Shown piece by piece: positions 16,587 through 25,825 of a DNA stretch of 64,000 nt. A program made the position numbers and the translations under genes. The stretch is from Streptomyces sp. cf386 (GTDB lineage Bacteria > Actinomycetota > Actinomycetes > Streptomycetales > Streptomycetaceae). How positions within the stretch are numbered: the stretch's first letter is position 1; each line of letters starts with the position of its first letter. Under the pieces are notes generated by a model, which ran no database searches, was not told where the DNA came from, and saw only the letters and a program-made list of their open reading frames with translations. The stretch lies in the NCBI RefSeq assembly GCF_900103585.1, contig NZ_FNHV01000015.1, positions 1 through 64,000 on the forward strand, written 5' to 3'.

Positions 16587-18407
16587 GTGGAGGGGGAGAA
16601 GTTGGGGTGGTTGGGCGGGGGCCGGGGCAGTGTGTCGGCGGGGTCGGCGGAGGATGCGGACGAGCGGCGGCGGCTGTCGACCTCGGACCTTGTGGGGCTT
16701 GCCGCCGGTGGGGTTCTCGGGTCCGGGTGGCTGCTGGCCGCCGGTCCGGCCTTCTGGGGGCTCGGAAAGTACGCCGTGTGGGGGTGGGTGGCCGGCGCGG
16801 TGCTGATGCTGCTGATCGCCGCCGTGATGGTCGAGCTGGGGATCGCCGTCCCGAAGACCGGCGGGCTGATCTTCCTTCCGCTGCAGGCCGCCGGCCCGCT
16901 CGTGGCCTCCGTCGTGGCCGCGGGGCTGTGGATCGTGTACGCGGTGAACCCGGCGAGCGAGGCGGCGGCCATGGTCCGCGGGCTGGCGTACAAGTTTCCC
17001 TCGCTGCTTGAGAATTCGGGTGAGCTGGAGAGGGCCGGCGAACTCGCCACGGGCGTGGGCCAGCCCTACGACCTGTCCAACACCGGCCTCCTGTGCGCCG
17101 TCGTCTTCATGGCGCTGATCGTGGGGCTCAACCTGCTGCCGCCCCGTCGGCTGATCAGGCTGAACCTCTTCATCACCGTGGTGAAGATCGTCATCCCGCT
17201 GCTGGTCGTCGTCTGTCTGTGGCTCGCGGCCCTCGACACCGGCCACAGCTGTCAGCCACGCGACGTCTGGTATCTCAGCGGCGGGACGGAGAGCGCCAGG
17301 GTCCTGAAGGAACAGGCCGGGAATTCCTCGCACTTCCTGTACACGGTGCTGGGCGGCAGCATCATCTACGCGTACATCGGCTTCCAGGCCCCGCTCGACT
17401 TCGCCGGCAACGTCAAACGGCGCGGCATGGGCGAGGCCGCACGGCTGCGATGGGCGGTGTACGGCACTCTCGTCGGCGCGTTCCTGCTGTACGCGGCGTT
17501 GCAGTGGGTGTTCGGCATGCAGTGCGGGTGGCTCGACGGGAACATGCTCGACTCGCCGTACGCCAAGATCGCCTTCGCGTTGGAGATGACCGGGCTGGGC
17601 TGGCTGATCCGCGTGAACGCGTTGCTGTCCCCGATGGGCTCCGGCATCGTCTTCACGCACGCGCTGACCCGTGAGGTCGCCGCCCTCAGCCGCGCCCACC
17701 TCACCCACCGGGGACTGCAGACGGCCCGCCGGGCCTCGTTCCGGTTCCGGGGCGGCGCGATCGACGCGTACTGGATGATCCTGCTGGTCAACTTCGCCAT
17801 AGGGCTGGTGATGCTGGCGTTGACGCGGGGCAGCTGGGAGGAGTTGGTCGCCCTCAACAGCGTGCCCGCGCTGGTGGTGTACGCCATGCCGGGCGTCGTC
17901 CTGGTGGCGCTGAAACCGCCGGGGTTCCGGGGAACGCGGCGGATCGTGCACCTGGCCCTCTCCTACACCGCGTTCGTGGCGATCGCCGTCGTCATCCACG
18001 AGGCCAGGTGGGACGACGTATGGCGGGGCATGGCCGCCGTGGGGATCGGCTCGGCGCTGCTGCTCGGGCTGCCGTGGCTGGCGGGACTCGACCTGCCCTT
18101 CGTGGGACGCCTGTTGCGGCGCTACGACGCCCGGGAACACGTCTCCCGCCTGGCCGACCCGGACGACCCCGCCGTGCGGCCGGTGCTGCTGTTCCTGGCG
18201 TATCTCGCGGTACTCGTGGCAAGCACGCTGCTGGGGGACGAGTACGACCTCGACCAGGTGACGCTGCCGGTCGCCGCCCTGTCGGCCGCCGTGGTGTTCC
18301 CGCTGCTGGTGCGGGCCTGCCGACGCTACATGGACTCCGTACCGCCCACCCTGCCCGCTCCCCGCCAGGAGCCCCGGGTGCAACCGTCCGTCACCGCAGG
18401 GACTTGA
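16587..18407 (+). CDS. APC-superfamily amino acid/polyamine permease
   Basis: A protein of about 600 residues with 12 or more hydrophobic segments. It opens with the APC pattern STSDLVGLAAGGVLGSGWLLAAGPAFWGLG and continues with TGGLIFLPLQAAGPLVASVVAAGLWIVYAVNP. A long extracytoplasmic or cytoplasmic loop is seen near residues 215-245. The substrate cannot be read from the sequence. The start is uncertain: the GTG at 16587 has no good ribosome-binding site and a GTG about 45 bases later is an alternative. The end overlaps the convergent helical-repeat gene by 17 bases. Function as a proton-coupled uptake carrier is known for the family; the specific role is unknown. Confidence 0.85.
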   Translation: MEGEKLGWLGGGRGSVSAGSAEDADERRRLSTSDLVGLAAGGVLGSGWLLAAGPAFWGLGKYAVWGWVAGAVLMLLIAAVMVELGIAVPKTGGLIFLPLQAAGPLVASVVAAGLWIVYAVNPASEAAAMVRGLAYKFPSLLENSGELERAGELATGVGQPYDLSNTGLLCAVVFMALIVGLNLLPPRRLIRLNLFITVVKIVIPLLVVVCLWLAALDTGHSCQPRDVWYLSGGTESARVLKEQAGNSSHFLYTVLGGSIIYAYIGFQAPLDFAGNVKRRGMGEAARLRWAVYGTLVGAFLLYAALQWVFGMQCGWLDGNMLDSPYAKIAFALEMTGLGWLIRVNALLSPMGSGIVFTHALTREVAALSRAHLTHRGLQTARRASFRFRGGAIDAYWMILLVNFAIGLVMLALTRGSWEELVALNSVPALVVYAMPGVVLVALKPPGFRGTRRIVHLALSYTAFVAIAVVIHEARWDDVWRGMAAVGIGSALLLGLPWLAGLDLPFVGRLLRRYDAREHVSRLADPDDPAVRPVLLFLAYLAVLVASTLLGDEYDLDQVTLPVAALSAAVVFPLLVRACRRYMDSVPPTLPAPRQEPRVQPSVTAGT

Positions 18408-20067
18408 CGACCCACTCGGCCGCCTCGCTCCGGCCGGCCGCCCGCAGCGCGGCCACCGTGTCATCGCGGTGGCCCACGTCCGACCAGCGGCCCACCGTGG
18501 CCCGCAGCAGCAGCTCCGCGTCCGGCAGTGGCAGCTCCAGCACCTGGCCCACGACCTCCACGACATCGGTCCGCGTCACCAACTGCTCGTTCTCCAGGAA
18601 CCGTTCGAGCAGCGTCCAGGCCACGTTGTCGAGGCCTGCCCGGTGCAGCCGGCCCGCGACATCGGCGACCAGCTCGGCGTCGACCGTCGCCCCGGGAGAG
18701 GAGGGATCGGAGAGTTCGCGACACGCCGCGCGCACGGCGACCGAGAGCCTGGCCTCGTGCAGCGCACGCAGGCAGTCCACGAACCCGTCCCGGTCCGCGT
18801 CCGGCTCCATCACGGCCACGGCCAGCCGGCGCCCCGCCTCCAGCGCGGCCCGGGTCCGGTCCCGGCTGCGCTCGACGCGGCCCAGCAGGGTCACCAGGTC
18901 GGCGCCGGAGCGCCCCTCGACGCGTACCGCGGCGGCATGGCGCAGCAGGCGGGAGCACTCGGGGGCGGCGTCCTCCAGGGGCAGCCACTCGTCCAGCTGA
19001 CGCAGCTCTTCCAAGGGGCGGGGCGCGAAGCCGGAGGCGGACGGGCCCGCCACGATGTCGGCCAGCAGATCCCTGGTGGTACGGGTCAGGACCGGTACTC
19101 GCTGCCAGGACGCCACGAGCACGGCCAGTTCCTGCACGCTCTTGTACCCGGCCGCGTGGTGCCGCACCAGGGCGCACTTGGCGGGGGACGCCTCGTCCTT
19201 CGCCAGGATCGCGCAGAGCTTCACCAGGTGCCGGGGCTGTGTGGTGCGGCCGATGTGCTCGGCCAGGGCGTCATGGCCGGTGCCGCGCCGGGCGATCAGC
19301 CTCGCCACCAGTCGTTTGGTCCGCTCCACCTCGGTCGCGTCCGAGGCGGCCAGCCGCTCCTCGACCCAGCGCTCCAGGACCCGTCCGGCCGGGCTGAGAT
19401 GCTGGAACGCGCCGGCCAGGTCGGCGATCTCCTCGCCGTCCTCGCCCGCTCCGGCGGCGCCCGGCGGGCCGTCGGCGATCGCCCGCAGGGTCAGCCCGAG
19501 CAACCGGTCGGCCTCGCGATGGCAGCCCTCGTCGCGCAGCGCGGTGTGCAGCAGCGCCTTGTCGAGGTTGGTGCGGCCGGAGCCGGCGCCCGCGAACACC
19601 TTCACGGTGCGCTTGGCGAGCGCCGACTGCCGCTGCTCGAGAACCCGCACGAACACCGCCACGTCGAACGCCGTCCGCTGGCAGGCCACGTCATGCACGA
19701 TGCTCGCGGTGATCGTGGCGGGCTCGCTCCCGGACTCCGCCTCCTGCTGCATCACGGCCAGCTCGGCCGCCTCCCCGACGGGCCGCGACAGGGCTGCCGT
19801 GGCCATCAGCATGACCGCGTCCCGCCGGTCGAAGTGGTGGACGAGCTCGACGAGTTCGCCGACCGGGCGGCGCAGCGCGAAGGCGTGCAGGGCGCGCATG
19901 GCCATCGCCCCGCGGTGCTCCTCCCGCATCCTGCGCAGGATTCCCACGAACTGCGGGACCTCGATCCGGGTCACCCAGGCGTACGCCTCGTTGAGCGACT
20001 CGGTCAGGTCCGGCTGGAACAGATGGTCGGTGCGGCGGGCACCGTGGGTGCCCTCGGTGCCGGTCAT
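18391..20067 (-). CDS. Helical-repeat protein of a caspase-like conflict operon
   Basis: A 558-residue protein rich in Ala, Leu, Arg and Glu, made of repeated helical pairs of 35-40 residues (for example VGELVELVHHFDRRDAVMLM and PRHLVKLCAILAKDEASPAK). It resembles alpha-alpha superhelical repeats. No signal peptide, membrane segment or catalytic motif was found. It is the third gene after the EACC1-like and caspase-like genes and overlaps the caspase stop by 4 bases (ATGA), so it is translationally coupled. In comparable operons such a repeat protein would be the substrate or recognition module for the peptidase; this role is inferred from position only. Confidence 0.7.
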   Translation of the reverse strand: MTGTEGTHGARRTDHLFQPDLTESLNEAYAWVTRIEVPQFVGILRRMREEHRGAMAMRALHAFALRRPVGELVELVHHFDRRDAVMLMATAALSRPVGEAAELAVMQQEAESGSEPATITASIVHDVACQRTAFDVAVFVRVLEQRQSALAKRTVKVFAGAGSGRTNLDKALLHTALRDEGCHREADRLLGLTLRAIADGPPGAAGAGEDGEEIADLAGAFQHLSPAGRVLERWVEERLAASDATEVERTKRLVARLIARRGTGHDALAEHIGRTTQPRHLVKLCAILAKDEASPAKCALVRHHAAGYKSVQELAVLVASWQRVPVLTRTTRDLLADIVAGPSASGFAPRPLEELRQLDEWLPLEDAAPECSRLLRHAAAVRVEGRSGADLVTLLGRVERSRDRTRAALEAGRRLAVAVMEPDADRDGFVDCLRALHEARLSVAVRAACRELSDPSSPGATVDAELVADVAGRLHRAGLDNVAWTLLERFLENEQLVTRTDVVEVVGQVLELPLPDAELLLRATVGRWSDVGHRDDTVAALRAAGRSEAAEWVVKSLR

Positions 20068-21092
20068 CCGCCGCCCAGCATCGCGGGTTCGATCTCACCC
20101 CAGTACCTGACGAAGTCGACCGGGTCGGGCAGCAGTTCGCCCGCCCTGGCGTCGACCCTGCGGGCCAGCTCGCGGCTCTGCTCGTCGCCGGCCTTCAGTC
20201 GCACCACCACACGGCCCGCGAGGTCGGGGCAGCGCATCAGCTCGGGCAGGTTGCGCTCGCCGTTGAGGAGCAGTTCGCGGACCCACTCGTCCACCGTGAC
20301 CGGTGCGCGCGTGCGGGACCGGCGGCCCTTGGCGTGGTTGGTGAACAGCGAGGCCGCCTCCGAGGCGTCGTTCAGCAGCATCCGCGGGGTGTGGTGGACA
20401 CCGCACTCCTGCATGCCCTCGTCGATGCCGGCGCGCAGCGCGCCGAGCGTGAGGTCGTCGGGGTGCTCGGGCATGCCCTGGGCCAGCACGTTCAGCAGAT
20501 GGCCGCTGAAGGTCGTGCAACTGTCGAGGGGGGCGGGGAGGTTCGGGCAGGCGCCCGCCCAGGCGTTGTGGACGTTGCCGCCGACCGCGGTGAGCACGCA
20601 GGTGCCCTGGTATCGGGTGCCGAGGACGCCCGGCAGGGCGGACTCGGGGCCCAGGTGCGGCAGCATGCTGGAGTAACAGCAGTCCGCGATCAGCACTTTG
20701 AGGCCCGCCTTGCTCTTCCTGATCGCCCGGTACACGTACCAGGCGGACAGCCAGGTCCAGGGCTCGTTGACCCGGGAGGAGCCGAGCGCGAAGTGGACCT
20801 GGCCGCCGGGCACGTCCTGCCAATAGGCGCCGTGTCCGACGTACACCACCAGCAGGGTGTCCTGCGGTCCCTCACCGGCCGCGGCCGCTTCGTGGAGGGC
20901 GCGCATCACGCCGTCGGCGGTCCGCACCTCGTCCCGGTCCAGCACCGGGGACCGGGTCGCCGTGCCCCACCGCGGGTCCCGGCCGAGCGCTTCCCCGTAT
21001 GCGCGGGCGCTGGCCTCGATCGTCGGATACCCGTGTATGCCGGAGTCGTCGGCGTACGTCCCGACCCCCACCACCACCGCCCGTGATGCCAT
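20064..21092 (-). CDS. Caspase-fold (peptidase C14-like) protein
   Basis: A 342-residue protein. It begins MASRAVVVGVGTYADDSGIHG, the first strand and loop of the caspase fold. It keeps the catalytic histidine in TLLVVYVGHGAYW and the cysteine in VLIADCCYSSML, which matches the usual D-x-C-x-S. The C-terminal 100 residues (LLLNGERNLPELM onward) are an extra helical region. The start is set by GAGGGGAG upstream and lies 5 bases after the EACC1-like gene. Such peptidases act as latent effectors that cleave proteins after an infection or damage signal. Catalytic competence is predicted from the intact dyad; target and trigger are unknown. Confidence 0.85.
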   Translation of the reverse strand: MASRAVVVGVGTYADDSGIHGYPTIEASARAYGEALGRDPRWGTATRSPVLDRDEVRTADGVMRALHEAAAAGEGPQDTLLVVYVGHGAYWQDVPGGQVHFALGSSRVNEPWTWLSAWYVYRAIRKSKAGLKVLIADCCYSSMLPHLGPESALPGVLGTRYQGTCVLTAVGGNVHNAWAGACPNLPAPLDSCTTFSGHLLNVLAQGMPEHPDDLTLGALRAGIDEGMQECGVHHTPRMLLNDASEAASLFTNHAKGRRSRTRAPVTVDEWVRELLLNGERNLPELMRCPDLAGRVVVRLKAGDEQSRELARRVDARAGELLPDPVDFVRYWGEIEPAMLGGG

Positions 21093-21097
21093 GCCGG

Positions 21098-21442
21098 TCA
21101 GCTCCCCTCGGGGCCGTCGGTGCGGCGCGGCGGCTGTGGGTCCTGCGGAGGCTCGGGCGGCCGGACGACGACGATGACGGGCGGCGGGTCGAGCCTGCGG
21201 CGCCGCCAGTTGTCGACCGCCAGTTGCGTGGCGGCCTGCACCGCGGCCCCGACGGCACCGCCGAGCACTGCCTGCAGCATCGTCTCGGCGAGCCCCCCGT
21301 CGAGGGTGCCGTCCCGCCCGGCCGGCTCCAGCCGCCAGGCCAGCCCGGTCGCCTGCCCGAGCTCTTCGAGGAGTTCCTGCGGGTCGTCCAGGCCGACCGG
21401 CCCCTCGACCTTCACGGAGATGGTCGCCGTCATGTCTGCCAT
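21098..21442 (-). CDS. EACC1-like small protein (conflict-system constant component)
   Basis: A 114-residue protein: a beta-rich start (TATISVKVEGP), a helix (DPQELLEELGQATGLAWRL), then a Gly/Ala-rich helix (LQAVLGGAVGAAVQAATQLAV), WRRRR, a short hydrophobic strand and a Pro-rich tail. The layout fits the family I recall as effector-associated constant component 1, which is found next to caspase-, trypsin- or other effector genes in actinobacterial conflict systems. It is the first gene of the operon, 5 bases before the caspase. Two near ATGs (21442, 21433) are both possible starts. The role is thought to be adaptor or trigger; family assignment is from memory and moderately sure. Confidence 0.65.
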   Translation of the reverse strand: MADMTATISVKVEGPVGLDDPQELLEELGQATGLAWRLEPAGRDGTLDGGLAETMLQAVLGGAVGAAVQAATQLAVDNWRRRRLDPPPVIVVVRPPEPPQDPQPPRRTDGPEGS

Positions 21443-21680
21443 GTCTCCCCCGCCGCCGTGTGCCGTACCCATCCACTCTGCCAGGCCGGACACCGGCTTC
21501 ACGAGGGCGAACCGAGGCCCGTTGCCGGGTCGGTGCGCCCCTGGTCGCCGTCTGCGCGCCCCTGATAGCCGCCCGAACGGGTGCTGAGAGCGCGGGGGCT
21601 GGGGAAGCGTACGGCCCTGAGACCGTGGGGAGCGGGGAAGCGAACGGCCGGTTCGCCCGGCGGCCCCTTTGGGCAACCGG

Positions 21681-22757
21681 TCAGTAGAACTCGACGGTGT
21701 TCACGCGGTTGAGCAGGTCGCGGCCGTCGAGGAACCGGGTGGCGTTGGCCGCGAAGAGTTCGGCGATGAGGCGGTCCTCGGCGGCGTTGAGGGCGGCGGT
21801 GTGGGGGCTCACCAGGACGCGGTCGTGGCCCCAGAGGGGGCTGTCGTCGGGCAGCGGTTCCGTCTCGAAGACGTCCAGGGCGGCGAAGCCCACCCGGCCG
21901 CTGTCGAGGGCGTCGATCAGGGCGGCCTCGTCGACGACGGTTCCGCGGCCGACGTTGACGACGGTCGCGCCGGGCCGGAGGGCGTCGAAGAACCCCTTGC
22001 CGAGAAGGTGTTCGGTCGCGGCGGTGCCGGGGAGGGTGTTGACGACGGCGTCCACCGTCGGTGCCGCCTCGGCCAGCCGCCCGGGATGGACGACGTCGGA
22101 CACGCCCGGGGCGCCGACGCCGTTCCTGCTCGTGCCGATGACCCTCGCCCCCAGCGCGTGCAGTTTCGCGGCGACGACCCGTCCGATCCCGCCGAGGCCG
22201 AGCACGAGCACGGTCTGCTCGCTCACCTGCTTCATCGTCCAGCGCCCGCTCCACTCGCGGTCGCGCTGCTGACGGCCGAGGCGGGGCAGGTCCTTGGCAC
22301 CGGCGAGCACTCCGAAGACGGCGAACTCGGCGAGGGGCTGTCCGTGCACCCCGGCCGAGGTGGTGAAGACGATCCGGTCGAGCTCTTCGGCGCCGAGTCC
22401 CGCCGCCTGGACCTGGCTGCCGCCGCCGGCCGCCATGGTGTGCACCCAGCGCAGCCGCGGGTTGGCGCGCACCGTCCGGGCAAGGGCGGACGGGTCCACG
22501 TCGGGGATGCCGTACAGCGCGTCGGCACCGTCGAGGGCGGCCTCGTAGGCGCGCTGCTGTGCGGGCGTGCGCCGCCAGGTCGGATCGCCGGCGAAGTCGG
22601 CGGGCCAGCGCATCGGCGGGAGGAGGGCCTGGTCGACGACGAGGTCGATCCGCGGCTCCAGCTGCCGTATGCGGGCGCGGTTCTCCTCGGACAGCGGCGC
22701 GGCGACCGCGACGCGCAGCCGGTCGGCCGGTCGGGCGCCGCGCGGGGCGGTCGGCAT
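21681..22757 (-). CDS. D-2-hydroxyacid dehydrogenase, NAD(P)-dependent
   Basis: A 358-residue protein. The nucleotide-binding loop is GLGGIG, followed by the catalytic motifs VNVGRGTVVDE (Arg), DVFETEPLPDDSPLW (Glu region) and VSPHTAA (His). It would interconvert a 2-keto acid and a 2-hydroxy acid. The start overlaps the stop of the RraA-like gene (TGATG), so the two form an operon transcribed away from the transporter gene. Together with the aldolase-like protein this suggests reduction or oxidation of a small keto acid produced in the island. The exact substrate is not readable. Confidence 0.85.
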   Translation of the reverse strand: MPTAPRGARPADRLRVAVAAPLSEENRARIRQLEPRIDLVVDQALLPPMRWPADFAGDPTWRRTPAQQRAYEAALDGADALYGIPDVDPSALARTVRANPRLRWVHTMAAGGGSQVQAAGLGAEELDRIVFTTSAGVHGQPLAEFAVFGVLAGAKDLPRLGRQQRDREWSGRWTMKQVSEQTVLVLGLGGIGRVVAAKLHALGARVIGTSRNGVGAPGVSDVVHPGRLAEAAPTVDAVVNTLPGTAATEHLLGKGFFDALRPGATVVNVGRGTVVDEAALIDALDSGRVGFAALDVFETEPLPDDSPLWGHDRVLVSPHTAALNAAEDRLIAELFAANATRFLDGRDLLNRVNTVEFY

Positions 22758-23392
22758 CAGGCGGCCCGCTTCCGCAGTGCCTCGACCTCGGCGTCCAGGT
22801 CGGCCTCGCGGGCGACGATCGCCTCGACCGCCGCGAGGGCCTCCTCGGCGCGGTGCGGGGGGACGACGATCACGCCGTCGGCGTCGGCGGCGACGATGTC
22901 GCCGGGGTTGACCACGACCCCGCCGACGGCGACGGGGTCGCCGATGGTGCCCGGCCCGTTCTTGAAGGGACCGGCCGGCGTCAGCCCGCGTGCGAAGACG
23001 GGCACGCCGAGCTTCTCGATGATCGCGCCGTCGCGCACATAGCCGTCGACGACCGCGCCGACGGCGCCGTACACGTCGAACCGCTGCGCGAGGTTGTCGC
23101 CGATGATGGCGCGCCCCTCGTAGCCGAAGGCGTTGATGACGACGATGTCGCCGGGGCGGATGTGGTCGAGCGCGGCGATCACGGCCTTGTTGTCGCCCGC
23201 GACGGTCAGGACCGGGAGCGCGGTGCCGACGGCCCTGGCCCCGTGCCAGACGGGCGCGATGCCTCCGTCGACGATGTTCAGCCGGTCGAGGGCGTCGCCG
23301 AGGTTGGCCACGGAGTGCTCACGGAACCGGTCGAGCACGTGCCGGTCGACACGGCCCCACCCCGTGCTGACGCGCACGTTGTCCTGGGTCAT
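22757..23392 (-). CDS. RraA-like / HMG-type aldolase family protein
   Basis: A 211-residue protein with the RraA-like fold: VANLGDALDRL, the ligand loop GDNKAVIAALDHIRPGDIVV, VVDGYVRD (the Arg and metal-binding Asp) and ADADGVIVVP. Members are either RraA RNase E inhibitors or class II pyruvate aldolases acting on 4-hydroxy-4-methyl-2-oxoglutarate-type compounds. In this catabolic setting the aldolase/decarboxylase role is more likely. GGAAGGGG lies before the ATG. First gene of a two-gene unit with the dehydrogenase; a palindromic operator lies 22 bases upstream of its start. Confidence 0.85.
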   Translation of the reverse strand: MTQDNVRVSTGWGRVDRHVLDRFREHSVANLGDALDRLNIVDGGIAPVWHGARAVGTALPVLTVAGDNKAVIAALDHIRPGDIVVINAFGYEGRAIIGDNLAQRFDVYGAVGAVVDGYVRDGAIIEKLGVPVFARGLTPAGPFKNGPGTIGDPVAVGGVVVNPGDIVAADADGVIVVPPHRAEEALAAVEAIVAREADLDAEVEALRKRAA

Positions 23393-23413
23393 CGCAGGCC
23401 CCTTCCCTGAAAT

Positions 23414-23427
23414 GCGAAAGTCTTCGC
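23414..23427. promoter_or_regulatory. Island operator copy 1
   Basis: GCGAAAGTCTTCGC, arms GCGAA/TTCGC around four bases, in the leader region of the RraA-like gene. It matches the pattern G-M-GAA-N4-TTC-K-C shared with two other sites in this island. Confidence 0.6.
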
Positions 23428-23551
23428 GTTTTGAGATGCCAGTCTGCATCCATCCGAGCCGCCGAACAAGGGGCCACAACCGCCGAATCAGCTGCAACGA
23501 CCACGGAAACATGGCGGAATCGGAAGGTTGACACGGACGCAACTCCAGCCC

Positions 23552-23580
23552 TTGACCACCCCGAGAATGCGAACTTATTC
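23552..23580 (+). promoter_or_regulatory. Probable promoter of the transporter operon
   Basis: TTGACC (23552-23557) and, 17 bases later, TTATTC (23575-23580) fit a sigma-70-type promoter of weak -10 quality. The -10 lies inside operator copy 2, which would suit repression. Confidence 0.4.
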
Positions 23581-23582
23581 TC
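23569..23582. promoter_or_regulatory. Island operator copy 2
   Basis: GCGAACTTATTCTC, 38 bases before the transporter ATG. With its flanks the dyad extends as AAT ... ATT. Same pattern as copies at 23414 and 27558. Confidence 0.6.
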
Positions 23583-23620
23583 ATTCGCGATTCAGCTCGC
23601 AACTTGGCGAAGGTGAGCCC

Positions 23621-24973
23621 ATGGCAACGTCAGATCGGCTCGATATCACGTCGGACCACTCGGAGAGAGCGGTCGACGTCGTCACCGCACAGGACAAAGT
23701 CGTCCGCAAGGCCACCGTCGCAGGCGCCATCGGCTCCTTCGTGGAGTGGTACGACTACGGCATCTACGGCCTGCTCGTGACCTATCTCGCACTCAACATC
23801 ATGGGCGAGGCGGAGGCCGGAGGGCTCTTCCTCACCAACGTCGGCTTCCTGATCAGCTTCCTCGCACGGCCCTTCGGCAGCGTGATCTGCGGATACCTCG
23901 GGGACAGGCTGGGCCGCAAGACGCTGCTGGCCACCCTCCTGGTGCTCATCTCCGGGGCGACGGCCGCGATCGGCCTCATCCCCTCCCACTCCGTCATCGG
24001 AGTCGCCGCACCCGCCCTGCTGGTCCTGCTCCGGGTGCTGCAGGGCTTCTCGGCGGGCGGCGAGGTGGCGGGCGCCATGTCCTTCGTCGGCGAGTACGCC
24101 CCGGACGCGCGCCGCAACTACATGATGAGCTTCATCGCCGTCGGCTCGTTCGTGGCCCTCATGTTCGGCAGCACCCTCTCCGCCATTCTCATCACCACGC
24201 TCGGCGACGACGCGATGACCTCCTGGGCCTGGCGGATCCCGTTCCTGCTCGCGGTCCCGCTCGGCTACGTCGGCTTCTACATCCGCAGCCGGCTGGAGGA
24301 GACCCCGCACTTCACGGCCCTGCGCGAGGAGAAGACCGTCGCCCGCAACCCGCTCAGAGAGGCACTGACCTCCAGGCGGCACCTGAAGGCGATCGCGCTC
24401 ACCATCTTCCTGCCCGCGCTCAACGGCCCCGGCTACTACCTGCTGTTCGTCTACATGCCGACGTACCTGAAGACCTCGCTCGGCGAGCACAACTTCTCGA
24501 TGGTGCGGGCGCTCATGGTCACCGCGTGCAGCCTGGTCGCCATCGTGATCAGCATCCCGCTCATGGCCCGGCTGTCGGACCGCATCGGCCGCAAGCCCGT
24601 GCTCGCGGGCTCGGCCGTCGCCATGGGCCTGGTCTCGTACCCGATGTTCCTACTCATCACCACCGGCGAGTTCGGCCTCGCGTGTATCGGCACCGTCGTG
24701 CTCGCGATGGCGTTCTCCGGCCACGCGGCCGTGGTCCACACCGTGCTCGCCGAGATGTTCCCGACCAGCGTGCGCTACTCCGCGTACAGCATCGGGTTCA
24801 GCGTCTCGACGATCATCTTCGGCGGCAGCGCCCCGCTCGTGATGACCGAGCTCATCGAGTCGACGGGATCCAACCTGATCCCGGCGTTCGCCTCGATCAT
24901 CACCGCCGCGATCACCCTGGTCACCGTGGGCTTCCTGCGGGAGACCAAGGGCCGGCCGCTCGCGTCCCACTGA
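23621..24973 (+). CDS. MFS transporter, metabolite:H+ symporter type
   Basis: A 450-residue protein with 12 membrane segments. The opening VAGAIGSFVEWYDYGIYG and the loop GYLGDRLGRKTLL are marks of the ProP/ShiA/KgtP metabolite:proton symporter group, and LSDRIGRKPVLAG repeats the motif in the second half. It probably imports the carboxylic or amino acid degraded by the island. It is the first gene of the rightward cluster, with AAGGTGAG before the ATG, and is followed 35 bases later by the PxpA-like gene. The substrate is unknown. Confidence 0.9.
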   Translation: MATSDRLDITSDHSERAVDVVTAQDKVVRKATVAGAIGSFVEWYDYGIYGLLVTYLALNIMGEAEAGGLFLTNVGFLISFLARPFGSVICGYLGDRLGRKTLLATLLVLISGATAAIGLIPSHSVIGVAAPALLVLLRVLQGFSAGGEVAGAMSFVGEYAPDARRNYMMSFIAVGSFVALMFGSTLSAILITTLGDDAMTSWAWRIPFLLAVPLGYVGFYIRSRLEETPHFTALREEKTVARNPLREALTSRRHLKAIALTIFLPALNGPGYYLLFVYMPTYLKTSLGEHNFSMVRALMVTACSLVAIVISIPLMARLSDRIGRKPVLAGSAVAMGLVSYPMFLLITTGEFGLACIGTVVLAMAFSGHAAVVHTVLAEMFPTSVRYSAYSIGFSVSTIIFGGSAPLVMTELIESTGSNLIPAFASIITAAITLVTVGFLRETKGRPLASH

Positions 24974-25008
24974 ACCGTCCTTCTGAACCGCACTTTGGGA
25001 GACACCCC

Positions 25009-25815
25009 ATGGCATCCGGAACCCACTCGGTGGCGGTCGTCGCCGACCTCGGCGAGAGCTTCGGCAACTACACGATCGGCGACGACGCGGCCCTGCTCGG
25101 CCTCGTCACCGCCTCCAACATCGCCTGCGGCTTCCACGCGGGTGACCCGCGCATCATGGATCGGACCGTCGCCGACTGTGTGGCCCGCGGCATCGAACTG
25201 GGCGCCCACCCCGGCTACCCCGACCTCGTCGGCTTCGGCCGCCGGCTCATCGAGGCGTCGGAGGAGGAGATCCGCACCGACGTCGTCTACCAACTCGGCG
25301 CACTCGACGCCTTCGCGCGCGTGCACGGCGGCACGATCAGCCACGTCGCCCCTCATGGCCGTATGGGATCGATAGCCCAGACCGACGCCAAGCACGCCCG
25401 CGCCATCACGGACGCGATCGCCGCGTACAACACGGACTACATCGTCATCTGTCAACGCGGCCTGCTCGCCGAGGAGTCGCGCAAGCGCGGCCTGGACGTG
25501 GGGTACGTCTTCCTCGCCGACCGCGGCTACGGCGACGACGGCATGCCCGTGCCGCGCTCGCACGAGCAGGGCCTGATCTACGACCCCGAGGTCATCGGCG
25601 AGCGGTGCGTGCAGGTCACGCTGGAGGGCACGGTGCGCTCGGTCGACGGCAATGTCGTCCCCCTCGGCCACGACGTCGACGTCCTGCTGCTGCACGGCGA
25701 CCACCCCAAGGTCCTGGCCAACGGCACCGCGCTGCGGGCCGCGTTGGGGAAGGCGGACGTCCGGGTCACGGGTCTGAAGGACGTGCTGGCCGAGAAGGCG
25801 AACGTGGCGGTCTGA
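25009..25815 (+). CDS. PxpA-like (LamB/YcsF family) protein, divergent
   Basis: A 268-residue protein of the LamB/YcsF family: ADLGESFGNYTIGDD, SNIACGFHAGDPRIMDRTV, ELGAHPGYPDLVGFGRRLI and HVAPHGRMGS. PxpA is one of three subunits of the ATP-dependent bacterial 5-oxoprolinase. Two conserved places differ from what I recall of true PxpA: the start is VVADLGE rather than DLNCDxGE, and the usual HVKPHGALYN is HVAPHGRMGS, losing the lysine. It is followed by PxpB- and PxpC-like genes. It probably opens a lactam or a related cyclic or amide substrate other than, or as well as, 5-oxoproline. Confidence 0.8.
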   Translation: MASGTHSVAVVADLGESFGNYTIGDDAALLGLVTASNIACGFHAGDPRIMDRTVADCVARGIELGAHPGYPDLVGFGRRLIEASEEEIRTDVVYQLGALDAFARVHGGTISHVAPHGRMGSIAQTDAKHARAITDAIAAYNTDYIVICQRGLLAEESRKRGLDVGYVFLADRGYGDDGMPVPRSHEQGLIYDPEVIGERCVQVTLEGTVRSVDGNVVPLGHDVDVLLLHGDHPKVLANGTALRAALGKADVRVTGLKDVLAEKANVAV

Positions 25816-25825
25816 GGGCGCTTCG

